Numbered from the stretch's first letter, positions 6,369 to 12,544 are shown. The stretch: DNA of 12,544 nt from JAKJGV01 sp964617565 (GCA_964617565.1 CAZTYH010000082.1:1-12544), one strand, 5' to 3'. Numbers and translations: made by a program. The notes: a model not told the origin generated them from the letters alone.

Positions 6369-7715
6369 ATGGCAAGATCTATGGTTCGCATTGTTTCGGC
6401 CGTTTTGATGATGGCCGTACTATTGGGTGTTCGTTCTGCTGAAGCGGGAGCGGATCTGTTCGAGGAAGCTCCGTGGACATTGAGCCTTGGAGGCGGACAT
6501 GTCGTTCGCGAAGGCGATGAGCCCGTAAAAGACAGTCAGTTTCTGTCGCTCAAGGTCGGCTATGATGTTTCCCCGCGTTGGACCTTCGAATGGGACCTCA
6601 TGCTCATGCCGTATCTTCGCAACAGGGAGTTCAACTACGAAAAAGAATTTATGCTGGACGACAACACCTGGGGCTTGCGTACCGGCGTGGATGTGTTGTT
6701 GCATCTGCGCACCACCAAGAATCTTCGGTTTGATCCTTTTCTCTCCGCGGGAGTCGGTTTTGCTCTTTATGGCGAGGAGGTTGGACCTGGTGGTGGAAGT
6801 GTTCAGCTCTCCCTTCCCGTTGGGGCTGGACTCTTTTATCACTTCAACGATGAGTGGGCCATTCGCGCCGACTATCGTCATGAATTCCATGGCATAGAAG
6901 GATCACGTATTGCTTCCGAGCATCACTCGATTCTCGGCGTCGGCGTAACGTACCGCTTCGGCGCAACGGTTCCGGCGGCATACACAGTCGCTGGCGCAGG
7001 CGATCTCGACAGCGATGGAGATGGGCTTTTCGACTGGGAAGAGAATCAGCTTGGCACCGATCCATTCAATCCGGATACGGACGGCGACGGCCTGACGGAT
7101 TATGAAGAGGTTAGAGTCCATAAAACGGACCCACTCAATCCGGACACGGACTACGATGGCCTGACGGATGGCGCCGAGGTGAATGTTTATCGCACGGATC
7201 CGCTGAACCCCGACACGGACGGCGGCGGCGTGGCAGATGGACACGAAGTGATCGAGGACGGCACGAATCCTCTTGATCCGTCTGATGATCTTCAGCTGTT
7301 CACCCTGAATATTGAATTCGATTATGACAAGGCGGTGCTACGTCCGCAGTATTTTGATCAGCTCGATGTTATAGTAAAGGTCCTCGAGCGCGATCCAGAG
7401 GCGACCGCGCGTGTGGAAGGGCATGCGGATAAGCGCGCGAAGTCGAAGCATGACTACAACATGCGGCTTTCGGAGCGCCGAGCACGCGCGGTAGTGGACT
7501 ACCTGGTTGACGTAGGCGGCATTGCCCGTTCGCGGCTCACGCCGGTTGGCTATGGCTTCACGCGACCCGTGGCGCCGAACGATTCCGAGGCCAACATGCA
7601 GAAGAATCGCCGCACGGAAATCTATATACGTTCGAGCCATCAGCAGCCAGGCGCTGCCCCTGCGGCCGGCGAGGTGATTGACGTACAGGAAGAAGTCATT
7701 CTCGATATCAAATGA
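6369..7715 (+). CDS. Outer-membrane protein: N-terminal beta-barrel, TSP type-3 calcium-binding linker, OmpA-like peptidoglycan-binding domain
   Basis: From ATG 6369 the protein has 448 residues. Residues 1-26 form a signal peptide ending in AEA. Residues 33-199 look like an 8-stranded OmpA-type barrel, closing with VTYRFGA. Residues 212-305 hold four thrombospondin type-3-like Asp-rich repeats (DSDGDGLFDWEE, DTDGDGLTDYEE, DTDYDGLTDGAE, DTDGGGVADGHE), the later ones with a 23-residue period, which normally bind calcium and form a stiff linker. Residues 309-422 are the OmpA C-terminal domain, with NIEFDYDKAVLRP and the EGHAD...YNMRLSERRARAV signature. The Asp of GHAD and the Arg in the SERRA segment, which hold diaminopimelate in known structures, are both present. 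The likely role is anchoring the outer membrane to peptidoglycan and keeping the envelope stable. A short acidic tail follows (423-448). The gene stands alone or with the zinc-ribbon gene 25 nt downstream. The architecture is well supported; transport activity cannot be judged. Confidence 0.93.
   Translation: MARSMVRIVSAVLMMAVLLGVRSAEAGADLFEEAPWTLSLGGGHVVREGDEPVKDSQFLSLKVGYDVSPRWTFEWDLMLMPYLRNREFNYEKEFMLDDNTWGLRTGVDVLLHLRTTKNLRFDPFLSAGVGFALYGEEVGPGGGSVQLSLPVGAGLFYHFNDEWAIRADYRHEFHGIEGSRIASEHHSILGVGVTYRFGATVPAAYTVAGAGDLDSDGDGLFDWEENQLGTDPFNPDTDGDGLTDYEEVRVHKTDPLNPDTDYDGLTDGAEVNVYRTDPLNPDTDGGGVADGHEVIEDGTNPLDPSDDLQLFTLNIEFDYDKAVLRPQYFDQLDVIVKVLERDPEATARVEGHADKRAKSKHDYNMRLSERRARAVVDYLVDVGGIARSRLTPVGYGFTRPVAPNDSEANMQKNRRTEIYIRSSHQQPGAAPAAGEVIDVQEEVILDIK
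7005..7285 (+). repeat. In-gene tandem repeats coding for TSP type-3 motifs (69-bp period)
   Basis: The DNA coding for the linker of the OmpA-like protein is an imperfect tandem repeat. Two copies starting near 7068 and 7137 are 69 bp apart and share AATCCGGA followed by a CGGAC...GGCCTGACGGAT core. A more diverged copy follows and a 22-codon first unit precedes them. The repeat is coding and in frame, so copy-number change by recombination would alter linker length without breaking the protein. Confidence 0.75.
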
Positions 7716-7740
7716 GGGGAGTGACGCGGATCGCGCCGGT

Positions 7741-7992
7741 ATGCCTATAAGGGAATATATGCTGCGCGAGGGCTCGAGCGGCTGCGATTACTGCCGGGCC
7801 GGTTTTGAGCAAATTGAAAAAATGGGGCAGGAGCCGTTGACTTCCTGCCCCCGTTGCGGCGCACCCGTCAACCGTTGTATTTCTCCTCCATCCATCAACA
7901 CGGCGCAAACAAATCTCGACGACCGGGCGCGCAGCGCCGGCTTCAAGAAGTATAAACGCCTTGGACATGGTGAATACGAAAAGCAGTACTGA
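7741..7992 (+). CDS. FmdB-family small zinc-ribbon protein
   Basis: This 83-residue protein begins MPIREY and contains C15-x2-C18 and C36-P-R-C39-G, followed by APVNRCISPPSI. That is the pattern of FmdB-type zinc ribbons (MPxYEYxCxxCG...CPxCG.PVxRxIS). Four cysteines can bind one zinc ion. Between MPIREY and the first CxxC there are several extra residues (MLREGSSG), a stretched form that I associate with PVC-group members. A basic and polar tail (FKKYKRLGHGEYEKQY) ends the protein. The family was named after a proposed formamidase regulator, but its general function is unresolved. The ATG at 7741 is chosen because MPI is the conserved family start. No good Shine-Dalgarno precedes it: GAGGGGA at 7714-7720 is 20 nt away. 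A TTG at 7678 in the same frame would overlap the OmpA-like gene and add non-conserved sequence. It probably shares a transcript with that gene. Confidence 0.85.
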   Translation: MPIREYMLREGSSGCDYCRAGFEQIEKMGQEPLTSCPRCGAPVNRCISPPSINTAQTNLDDRARSAGFKKYKRLGHGEYEKQY

Positions 7993-8020
7993 ATATCTCG
8001 CCGAAGCGCACAGGCTGATC

Positions 8021-8064
8021 TCGGGCTGAAGCCCGCGCAGGACTTCCGCGTAAACGCGGAACTC
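8021..8064. repeat. Pair of short intergenic hairpins between convergent genes (REP-like or terminator-like)
   Basis: The 87-nt gap between the convergent zinc-ribbon and TPR genes holds two perfect stem-loops. One is CGGGC-TGAA-GCCCG at 8022-8035. The other is TTCCGCG-TAAA-CGCGGAA at 8044-8061, and its stem can extend by two pairs beyond a C-C mismatch. Neither is followed by a T-run on either strand, so they are not classical intrinsic terminators. They may limit transcript decay, act as weak bidirectional terminators, or belong to a dispersed palindromic repeat family. Confidence 0.6.
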
Positions 8065-8079
8065 TGACACGCTTCAAAA

Positions 8080-9075
8080 TTAAGGCGCGATCTGGTACAG
8101 AGAGTGTTTTGAGGCAGGATCGGCATCGAGCAATCGCCTGAATTCGTTCGCGTCGTTCAATGCCTTCACGGCTTCGGGATAATCCGGTTTCAGTTGCATC
8201 GCCTTCTCGTAGTAACGGATGGCTTCATCCACCCATCCATGTCGTGCGCTTGCAACGCCAAGATTGTACCAGCCCTCGGCGAAGTCCGGATATCGCTTGG
8301 TCAGTTCTTTAAACACCACGATGGTATCGTCAAGCCGGCCGCATTCCGAAAGGCTGGAACCCAGGTTGACCAGCAGTTGGCGATTGACCATCCCCTGTTT
8401 GTAAGCCCGGGCAAACATCTGTGCTGCCAATCCATGGCTTCCCTTGCGCATGTACACAATACCGAGATTCGCCCAGGCTTCGGGTGGTGGGGTTGGAGTG
8501 AGTGTTGCGTTCTCCAGCGCAAGGATCGCGCGATCCAGATCGCCACCCTCGGTGTAGAGAATGCCCATGAGCAGCCATTCCTGAACATTGGTGGGTTTCA
8601 AGCGGATAGCGTATCTCAATGCCTCTTCCGGTGCATTCGTCAGGCCGGCTTTTCGTCCGGTCATCGCATAGGCAAGCAGGGTCGCTATGTCCGCCGATCC
8701 AAGGATATCCTTTGCCCGATTAAACGTGTCTTTGGCTTCCTCACCGCGGCCCATTTCAAGATACGCTGTCCCCAATGCAATCCGCGCATCCGCACGGAAA
8801 GGTGCTGCGGCAATCGCCTTGTTCAGGGCGTTCAATCCGAGCTCACGCTGATCCATGCGCAGGTAGGCCTGTCCCAGTTGAATCCATGCCTCGATGTAGG
8901 AGGAGTCATGTTGCAGAACCCGCTTGAAGCAATCAACGGCGTCGCGATCGCGCCCAGTCAAAACATGCGCCACACCGACATTATACAACCGCACCGCCTC
9001 CCCCCGATCCTGACCCAGACAAACGCCCTGCACGAGAGCGACGATTACAATGCCGCATAGGACACGAACATGCAT
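8080..9075 (-). CDS. Secreted tetratricopeptide-repeat (TPR) protein
   Basis: The ATG at 9075 gives 331 residues beginning MHVRVLCGIVIVALVQGVCLG, a plausible signal peptide with cleavage near residue 21. The longer reading from the TTG at 9102 would add nine charged residues before the signal and overlap the upstream gene, so I reject it. About seven TPR units follow, roughly at 27-60, 61-94, 95-127, 163-196, 197-230, 231-264 and 265-298. Repeat hallmarks include AWIQLGQAYL, ARIALGTAYLEMG, AWANLGIVYMRKG, GWYNLGVASARHG and AIRYYEKAMQLKP. TPRs form a superhelical scaffold that binds proteins or peptides, so no enzymatic role is implied. Its start is 4 nt after the stop of the squalene-cyclase-like gene, so the two are almost certainly co-transcribed and translationally coupled, and they may work together in the periplasm. 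There is a Cys at residue 19, but it is not in a proper lipobox. The partner is unknown. Confidence 0.88.
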   Translation of the reverse strand: MHVRVLCGIVIVALVQGVCLGQDRGEAVRLYNVGVAHVLTGRDRDAVDCFKRVLQHDSSYIEAWIQLGQAYLRMDQRELGLNALNKAIAAAPFRADARIALGTAYLEMGRGEEAKDTFNRAKDILGSADIATLLAYAMTGRKAGLTNAPEEALRYAIRLKPTNVQEWLLMGILYTEGGDLDRAILALENATLTPTPPPEAWANLGIVYMRKGSHGLAAQMFARAYKQGMVNRQLLVNLGSSLSECGRLDDTIVVFKELTKRYPDFAEGWYNLGVASARHGWVDEAIRYYEKAMQLKPDYPEAVKALNDANEFRRLLDADPASKHSLYQIAP

Positions 9076-9079
9076 GACA

Positions 9080-10288
9080 TCAATCCGCCAGCGCGACCTC
9101 AAGCGCGATAAGGGAATAGGCGGTCACCAGCACCGGATCGGATTCCCACCAGCGGCCGGTCTCATTGAGCCAATAGCCTTCACCAGTATCCGCATCAACT
9201 CGCTGTAGATTAACAAGCTTGCGTATGAATTCCTCGCGCCAGTTCAATGCATTACCGGCCTCATCCCTGATCACATCCTGCCCGTATGTCGCCAGCGCTT
9301 TGGCCAGAACATTGTAAAAATAATAGAGACCTTCCTTGCCCATTCCCGGATTTTCATCCAACGTCCAATGGCGTTGAGCCCAGTCAAACGCGGATTGAAC
9401 CCTGGGGTCGTTGCGATCAACTTCGGCGTAGATAAGGCTGAGCAGCCCGGCGTACGTCATGCTGGCATAGGTCCTGAACCGGACTACACCTTCCGCGTCT
9501 GTGTACGTGCCGGCCTGGCTTGATTCGGGGGTATAAATGAATCCTCCGCGTTCTTTCTCGTCGTCTGACACCCAGGATCCTGCGTTTTGGCCCGGGAGAT
9601 TTTGCACACGCGCGAGAAATTTGCGCGCGGCCTCCCAGTCGAGATCGGCCTTGCCATCGGGTCCGGTTCGCAAGTCTTCAACGCTCTCTGTCAGGCGCAT
9701 GGCCTCGTAGGCGAGCATGGTGTTCGAGAGGTCCGCGTAGGCGCGTCCTGTTGATGCATCGTATCCCATGCCGCCTTCATAAACATCGCCGCCGAAGTGT
9801 TGCGCACCCGCGAGAAATCGCCGGGCGTTTTGGATGACAGGCACCAGGTCTGCGCGTCCGACCATGTGCAGCGCCACCATACTAATCGCCGTGTTATAGG
9901 TGCTGAGACCTCCACCGCGTCTTTCTTCAGATGGTTTGCGCCAGATAGAGCCATCCTCATGAACGCTGGCGAGGATATAGCCGACGGCGCGATCAACGGC
10001 CTCTTGTGGTGCGTTCCCGCTTTTTGCAATGGCCCATAGAGACAATGCCGTGAGCGCAGGGAATTCCGGATTGGACCAATAGCCTTCTTCGTTCTGGCGG
10101 GCGAGAAGCCACTTGACCCCACGGTTGAGCGCCGCGTTCGCTTCGTTTTGCAGTGATGAACTTACGCCAGCGGCCGGTTCACGCAACAAAGCGACGGGAG
10201 ACGATGGGGGCACTCGCAGAGGCTCCGATTCAGCCATTGCGTTGAAGACACATGAGACAGAGACAACAAGGCTCAAAAGGTTTTTCAT
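9080..10288 (-). CDS. Secreted prenyltransferase/squalene-oxidase-repeat protein (terpene-cyclase-like alpha/alpha barrel), function unknown
   Basis: The ATG at 10288 gives 402 residues with a signal peptide, MKNLLSLVVSVSCVFNAMA, cleaved near residue 19. The mature part carries repeats like those of squalene cyclases and prenyltransferase beta subunits: GVKWLLARQNEEGYW (57-71), VGYILASVHEDGSIW (102-116), ARKFLARVQN...GSWV (221-240) and LVNLQRVDADTGEGYW (358-373). STYNTAISMVAL (129-140) and ADLSNTMLAYEA (185-196) look like the inner helices of an (alpha/alpha)6 barrel. The DxDD motif needed for squalene cyclase protonation is absent, and I see no zinc-site signature of protein prenyltransferases. 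The protein is also exported, so a terpene-cyclase role is unlikely. Related barrels bind or process glycans and peptides. AAGGAG (on the minus strand, 10300-10295) lies 6 nt before the ATG and fixes the start; the ATG at 10312 is upstream of it. It is first in a two-gene unit with the TPR gene. Confidence 0.85.
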   Translation of the reverse strand: MKNLLSLVVSVSCVFNAMAESEPLRVPPSSPVALLREPAAGVSSSLQNEANAALNRGVKWLLARQNEEGYWSNPEFPALTALSLWAIAKSGNAPQEAVDRAVGYILASVHEDGSIWRKPSEERRGGGLSTYNTAISMVALHMVGRADLVPVIQNARRFLAGAQHFGGDVYEGGMGYDASTGRAYADLSNTMLAYEAMRLTESVEDLRTGPDGKADLDWEAARKFLARVQNLPGQNAGSWVSDDEKERGGFIYTPESSQAGTYTDAEGVVRFRTYASMTYAGLLSLIYAEVDRNDPRVQSAFDWAQRHWTLDENPGMGKEGLYYFYNVLAKALATYGQDVIRDEAGNALNWREEFIRKLVNLQRVDADTGEGYWLNETGRWWESDPVLVTAYSLIALEVALAD

Positions 10289-10294
10289 AAAAGG

Positions 10295-10300
10295 CTCCTT
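10295..10300 (-). promoter_or_regulatory. Ribosome-binding site that fixes the start of the squalene-cyclase-like gene
   Basis: Read on the minus strand this is AAGGAG, 6 nt before the ATG at 10288. It makes 10288 the preferred start over the in-frame ATG at 10312, and the resulting N-terminus is a clean signal peptide. Confidence 0.88.
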
Positions 10301-10312
10301 ATATGTAGACAT

Positions 10313-10338
10313 TCATCCTACAGAAGTGCTGTAGATGA
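10313..10338. promoter_or_regulatory. Inverted repeat in the divergent intergenic region, possible operator overlapping a minus-strand promoter
   Basis: TCAT-c-CTACAG (10313-10323) and CTGTAGATGA (10329-10338) are inverted copies with one unpaired C and a 5-nt centre (AAGTG), giving ten paired bases. On the minus strand, TTGTCA (10341-10336) and TAGGAT (10320-10315) lie at its two edges with a 15-nt spacer, a slightly short promoter layout for the squalene-cyclase-like/TPR operon. The repeat could be a repressor or activator site, or a hairpin in the 5' leader if transcription starts further upstream. Both readings are inference. Confidence 0.45.
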
Positions 10339-10364
10339 CAACAGGTTAAACGCTTGCCATATAC

Positions 10365-10393
10365 TTGTCGGTTCAGTGGCAATAGGGTATATA
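10365..10393 (+). promoter_or_regulatory. Candidate promoter for the large surface-protein gene
   Basis: TTGTCG (10365-10370) and TATATA (10388-10393) are separated by exactly 17 nt. Each matches the sigma-70 consensus at four of six positions. A start near 10400 would leave a leader of about 30 nt, with the Shine-Dalgarno GGGAG at 10421-10425. A TATAGT at 10402-10407 is a better -10 box in isolation, but it lacks a matching -35. Confidence 0.45.
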
Positions 10394-10405
10394 TACTCTG
10401 ATATA

Positions 10406-10419
10406 GTAAATCGTTTCAC
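10406..10419 (+). promoter_or_regulatory. CG-centred pseudo-palindrome in the leader of the surface-protein gene
   Basis: GTAAATCGTTTCAC is symmetric at 5 of 7 pairs around a central CG. Read on the minus strand it contains AAACGATT, the same 8-mer found in the operator candidate at 1390-1401 before the GH94 operon. It lies just downstream of the candidate promoter and directly before the ribosome-binding site. It could be a binding site of the same LacI-type regulator, but a chance match is quite possible. Confidence 0.25.
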
Positions 10420-10420
10420 C

Positions 10421-10425
10421 GGGAG
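10421..10425 (+). promoter_or_regulatory. Ribosome-binding site of the surface-protein gene
   Basis: GGGAG lies 5 nt before the ATG at 10431. Together with the clear signal peptide it fixes this start, which matters because the gene runs off the window and cannot be judged by its total length. Confidence 0.8.
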
Positions 10426-10430
10426 CTGCC

Positions 10431-12544
10431 ATGAAACTGATAAAATGGATATCAGTCTTTTCCTTCATTGCTTCACTAACGGTTTTTGCCGATCCATCGA
10501 ACACAGCCCGGCTTGACGGCCGTCCGACGGAATACGATGGCACCGATCTCCGCGGAACGTTCATCGGCGCCAGCACGTGGGGGGCGGATGCAACGATCAC
10601 CAACCTCTATGTCACATGGGATGAAACCTATCTGTATATCGCGCTGCAGGGATGGGAAAACGGCAACAAGCTGGTTGTCATGCTGGATGTGGATCCGGGG
10701 AACGGCACGGGCGCCACTACAACGACGAACTGGACCGGGGTGGGTGAAGGCTATGTTCGTTACAATGATGTCGGCTGGCAGAAGTCGGAAGATGTTACCG
10801 CAACGGATTTCGGACTCGATTACATGTTCGCGACGGAGGGTTTTTTCCACGACGTTTTGCGGGTCACTTACGATGGCCTCAGCTTCGACACAAACGAAAT
10901 CGCCCAGATCGCCGGCAATTCCGGTCCAAACCCGAGCGGAAGCGCCACAGATATCGTTGCGCTGGAAGACAGTTCCGCATGCGATTTGAAGGGCATGGAA
11001 ACGCGTATTCCCTGGACCGTTCTTTACGGAACGAATCGCTTCGGCACGGTTGAACCGGGAGAGGTGATTCCTCGAGGAGCAACGCTCCGTCTATTCGCAA
11101 ATGTCCACAATAACGATCCGGATGACGCGCACAGTTCACCGGACACGATTCCCGTCCAGGTGAGTCCGAATGCTTCGTGGAACAATGGTCTTTTGACCAC
11201 GGATACCTACATAGACATCCCGGTTGACCAGGATAACGACGGCTTCCCGGATCTTGCCGTCGGCGATGTGAATGCGCCTTATCTGATCATGCTGCAGGGG
11301 CTGACCGGCCAGAGCAATCTCTACGCGATGTTCAATGAGGCTGTGACAACGAATACGGCCGAGATTCCCGCAAACTGGTCTGTGAACGGCGCGACGCCTG
11401 CCAACGTCATGGCCGTCCAGGAAAACGCAGTGCTCATAACGATGACCAATGTGTTGCCCAGCGAGGCCACGCAGGTGAGCGTCTTGGTATCGAATGTGGA
11501 GGATGCCTCGGGAAATTCCAAGGATGTGCGGTTCTGCTTTTTCCCGACCAGCGGCGGCATCGAAATGCCTGTGACTGTTCGCTTCTATCTTGAAACCGCA
11601 TCCGGATTGGGACTGAGTCCCGGCGCGTCGAATTTTTATATCAACGGTTCCACGCCTCCGCTTGAGTGGGGCTATCCGCCTGCCACATCGTCCCGGCTGA
11701 GCCTTTCCGGAGGAAGTGTGTACTACCGCGACGTGACGTTCCCAGCCGGAACGCCTCAGAAAATCGCTTATAAATACAGCGGCGAACTCAGTTCAGGAAC
11801 CGGGCAGGGGACCAATAACTACGAAGCTGTTCGGTTAAACCGGTTTGCCGAGGTTTCGCGTGAGCTGACGCTGAATATGCTCGGTACACCCATGGTTGTG
11901 ACCGACTACCTCGGCGCCGCCGCGCATCCATGGCGTGATCCGAACGACACAAACAATGCGGGTTATAATGCGCTCTATATTGACGCCCGGAGGGGAGATG
12001 CAGGCGTTCGAGAACGCACCACGGTGATCTTCCAACTCGATCTTTCCCAGCGTGATCTCAAGGGGGTCACCCGGGTTTTAATTCTCGGCACCGATCCGTT
12101 GCGGGGCTTCAACTTGAACAATGAGCCGACGCCGGTCAGCGATTATCCTACAGCTCCCGTGATGACTTGGGACACCGCAGGATTGACGATGTATGACGAC
12201 GGAACGCATGGCGATCTTGTGGCGGGTGACAGGATTTACTCTCGAGAGTGGACATGGTCTACAAACGGGCTCGATTCTGCCACGGTTTCAACATGGCCGT
12301 ATTCACTCGTCGGAAGCGGCGAGTTTGATGAGCCGTATTATGGAACGGATTTCTGGGCCGCACGCAGAAGCCCGCGAAGTTTCGCGTACAAGTTTGCGGT
12401 GTACAAGGCAGGTTCGGGCGACGCTTTTGAAAGCCCATCTTATGATGTCGAACAGTTCATACAATACGCACCGACCAGCGTGGTCTTCGACGCCTTTGTG
12501 TGGGACAACCCTTCGCTGCCGCCGCCTCCTCCGTCCAATGCGCC
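10431..12544 (+). CDS. Large secreted multidomain carbohydrate-binding protein (DOMON/CBM9-like, Ig-like and CBM20-like modules), 3' truncated by the window edge
   Basis: The frame from ATG 10431 stays open to the last base, giving 704 residues without a stop; GGGAG at 10421-10425 lies 5 nt before the ATG. Residues 1-20 form a signal peptide ending TVFA. Residues 23-263 (LYVTWDETYLYIALQGW, LVVMLDVDPGNG, TRIPWTVLYG) resemble the DOMON/CBM9-like domain also found at the C-terminus of glucodextranase-type enzymes. DQDNDGFPDL (266-275) is a calcium-binding-type Asp motif. Residues 279-369 look like an SbsA-type Ig domain (YAMFNEAVTTNTAEI, VEDASGNSK). Residues 379-450 (VTVRFYLETA, then VYYRDVTFPAGTPQKIAYKY) resemble CBM20 starch-binding modules. 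Residues 530-610 include TVIFQLDLSQ and DDGTHGDLVAGDRIYS, a second related beta-sandwich. A proline-rich linker (696-701) leads to unseen domains. It is likely a surface or extracellular glucan-binding protein. A catalytic domain, if present, lies beyond the window. It is transcribed divergently from the squalene-cyclase-like gene. Confidence 0.85.
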   Translation, partial: MKLIKWISVFSFIASLTVFADPSNTARLDGRPTEYDGTDLRGTFIGASTWGADATITNLYVTWDETYLYIALQGWENGNKLVVMLDVDPGNGTGATTTTNWTGVGEGYVRYNDVGWQKSEDVTATDFGLDYMFATEGFFHDVLRVTYDGLSFDTNEIAQIAGNSGPNPSGSATDIVALEDSSACDLKGMETRIPWTVLYGTNRFGTVEPGEVIPRGATLRLFANVHNNDPDDAHSSPDTIPVQVSPNASWNNGLLTTDTYIDIPVDQDNDGFPDLAVGDVNAPYLIMLQGLTGQSNLYAMFNEAVTTNTAEIPANWSVNGATPANVMAVQENAVLITMTNVLPSEATQVSVLVSNVEDASGNSKDVRFCFFPTSGGIEMPVTVRFYLETASGLGLSPGASNFYINGSTPPLEWGYPPATSSRLSLSGGSVYYRDVTFPAGTPQKIAYKYSGELSSGTGQGTNNYEAVRLNRFAEVSRELTLNMLGTPMVVTDYLGAAAHPWRDPNDTNNAGYNALYIDARRGDAGVRERTTVIFQLDLSQRDLKGVTRVLILGTDPLRGFNLNNEPTPVSDYPTAPVMTWDTAGLTMYDDGTHGDLVAGDRIYSREWTWSTNGLDSATVSTWPYSLVGSGEFDEPYYGTDFWAARRSPRSFAYKFAVYKAGSGDAFESPSYDVEQFIQYAPTSVVFDAFVWDNPSLPPPPPSNA

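Noticed and set aside
7005..7285. Tandem repeat considered as a CRISPR array
   Set aside because: The repeats are imperfect, in frame, have a 69-bp coding period and translate into TSP type-3 motifs; there are no unique spacers between identical repeats and no cas genes.
7714..7720. GAGGGGA as ribosome-binding site for the zinc-ribbon gene
   Set aside because: It is 20 nt from the ATG at 7741, too far for normal initiation, and no in-frame ATG, GTG or TTG lies at a suitable distance.
8194..9060. Plus-strand open frame of 288 codons opposite the TPR gene
   Set aside because: The minus-strand frame shows seven regular TPR units and a signal peptide. The plus-strand translation shows no repeat, domain or ribosome-binding site.
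9076..9102. TTG at 9102 as start of the TPR gene
   Set aside because: It would overlap the squalene-cyclase-like coding end and place charged residues before the signal peptide. The ATG at 9075 gives a normal leader.
10289..10312. ATG at 10312 as start of the squalene-cyclase-like gene
   Set aside because: A good AAGGAG lies between it and the ATG at 10288, and the extra eight residues (MSTYKEPF) precede a complete signal peptide.

Overview
The window looks like chromosomal DNA of a Gram-negative bacterium with an outer membrane. It encodes a FadL-type porin, an OmpA-like lipid-anchor-free peptidoglycan-binding protein, and several proteins with signal peptides. The mix suggests the PVC superphylum, perhaps Kiritimatiellota, Lentisphaerota or Verrucomicrobiota. 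It includes tandem GH94 phosphorylases, an FmdB-type zinc ribbon with a stretched N-terminus, a secreted squalene-cyclase-like repeat protein paired with a TPR protein, and a large carbohydrate-binding surface protein. This placement is an inference from gene content. There is no rRNA or other marker gene to confirm it. I see no tRNA, rRNA, CRISPR array, transposase or phage gene.

Layout. (1) 3-1112, plus: the 3' part of a FadL/OMPP1-family outer-membrane transporter, closed by a strong intrinsic terminator. (2) 1176-1416: an AT-rich regulatory region with a candidate promoter and two CG-centred pseudo-palindromes of the LacI-family type. (3) 1417-3780 and 3839-6232, plus: two complete but strongly diverged GH94 phosphorylases, probably one operon, closed by an intrinsic terminator. 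(4) 6369-7715, plus: a secreted beta-barrel protein with a thrombospondin type-3 calcium-binding linker and an OmpA C-terminal domain, followed by a small FmdB-family zinc ribbon (7741-7992). (5) 7993-8079: two short hairpins between convergent genes. (6) 10288-8080, minus: two secreted proteins in an operon, a prenyltransferase/squalene-oxidase-repeat protein and a TPR protein, 4 nt apart. (7) 10289-10430: a divergent promoter region with a near-perfect inverted repeat. (8) 10431 to the window end, plus: the first 704 residues of a multidomain secreted protein with DOMON/CBM9-like, Ig-like and CBM20-like modules. It runs off the window.

How the genes may work together. The GH94 pair lacks signal peptides and should act in the cytoplasm, splitting imported beta-linked di- or oligosaccharides with phosphate into sugar 1-phosphate plus a shortened sugar. 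The motif differences suggest the two enzymes take different substrates. The large surface protein is likely to bind glucan outside the cell. A CG-centred element sharing the 8-mer AAACGATT occurs before both the GH94 operon and the surface-protein gene, so shared control is possible but unproven. The outer-membrane genes and FmdB look like ordinary envelope and housekeeping functions. No transporter, regulator or phosphoglucomutase is visible, so the sugar pathway is incomplete here.

Three start codons were moved from the longest-ORF position to internal ATGs (6369, 9075 and 10288), on the basis of ribosome-binding sites and signal peptides.
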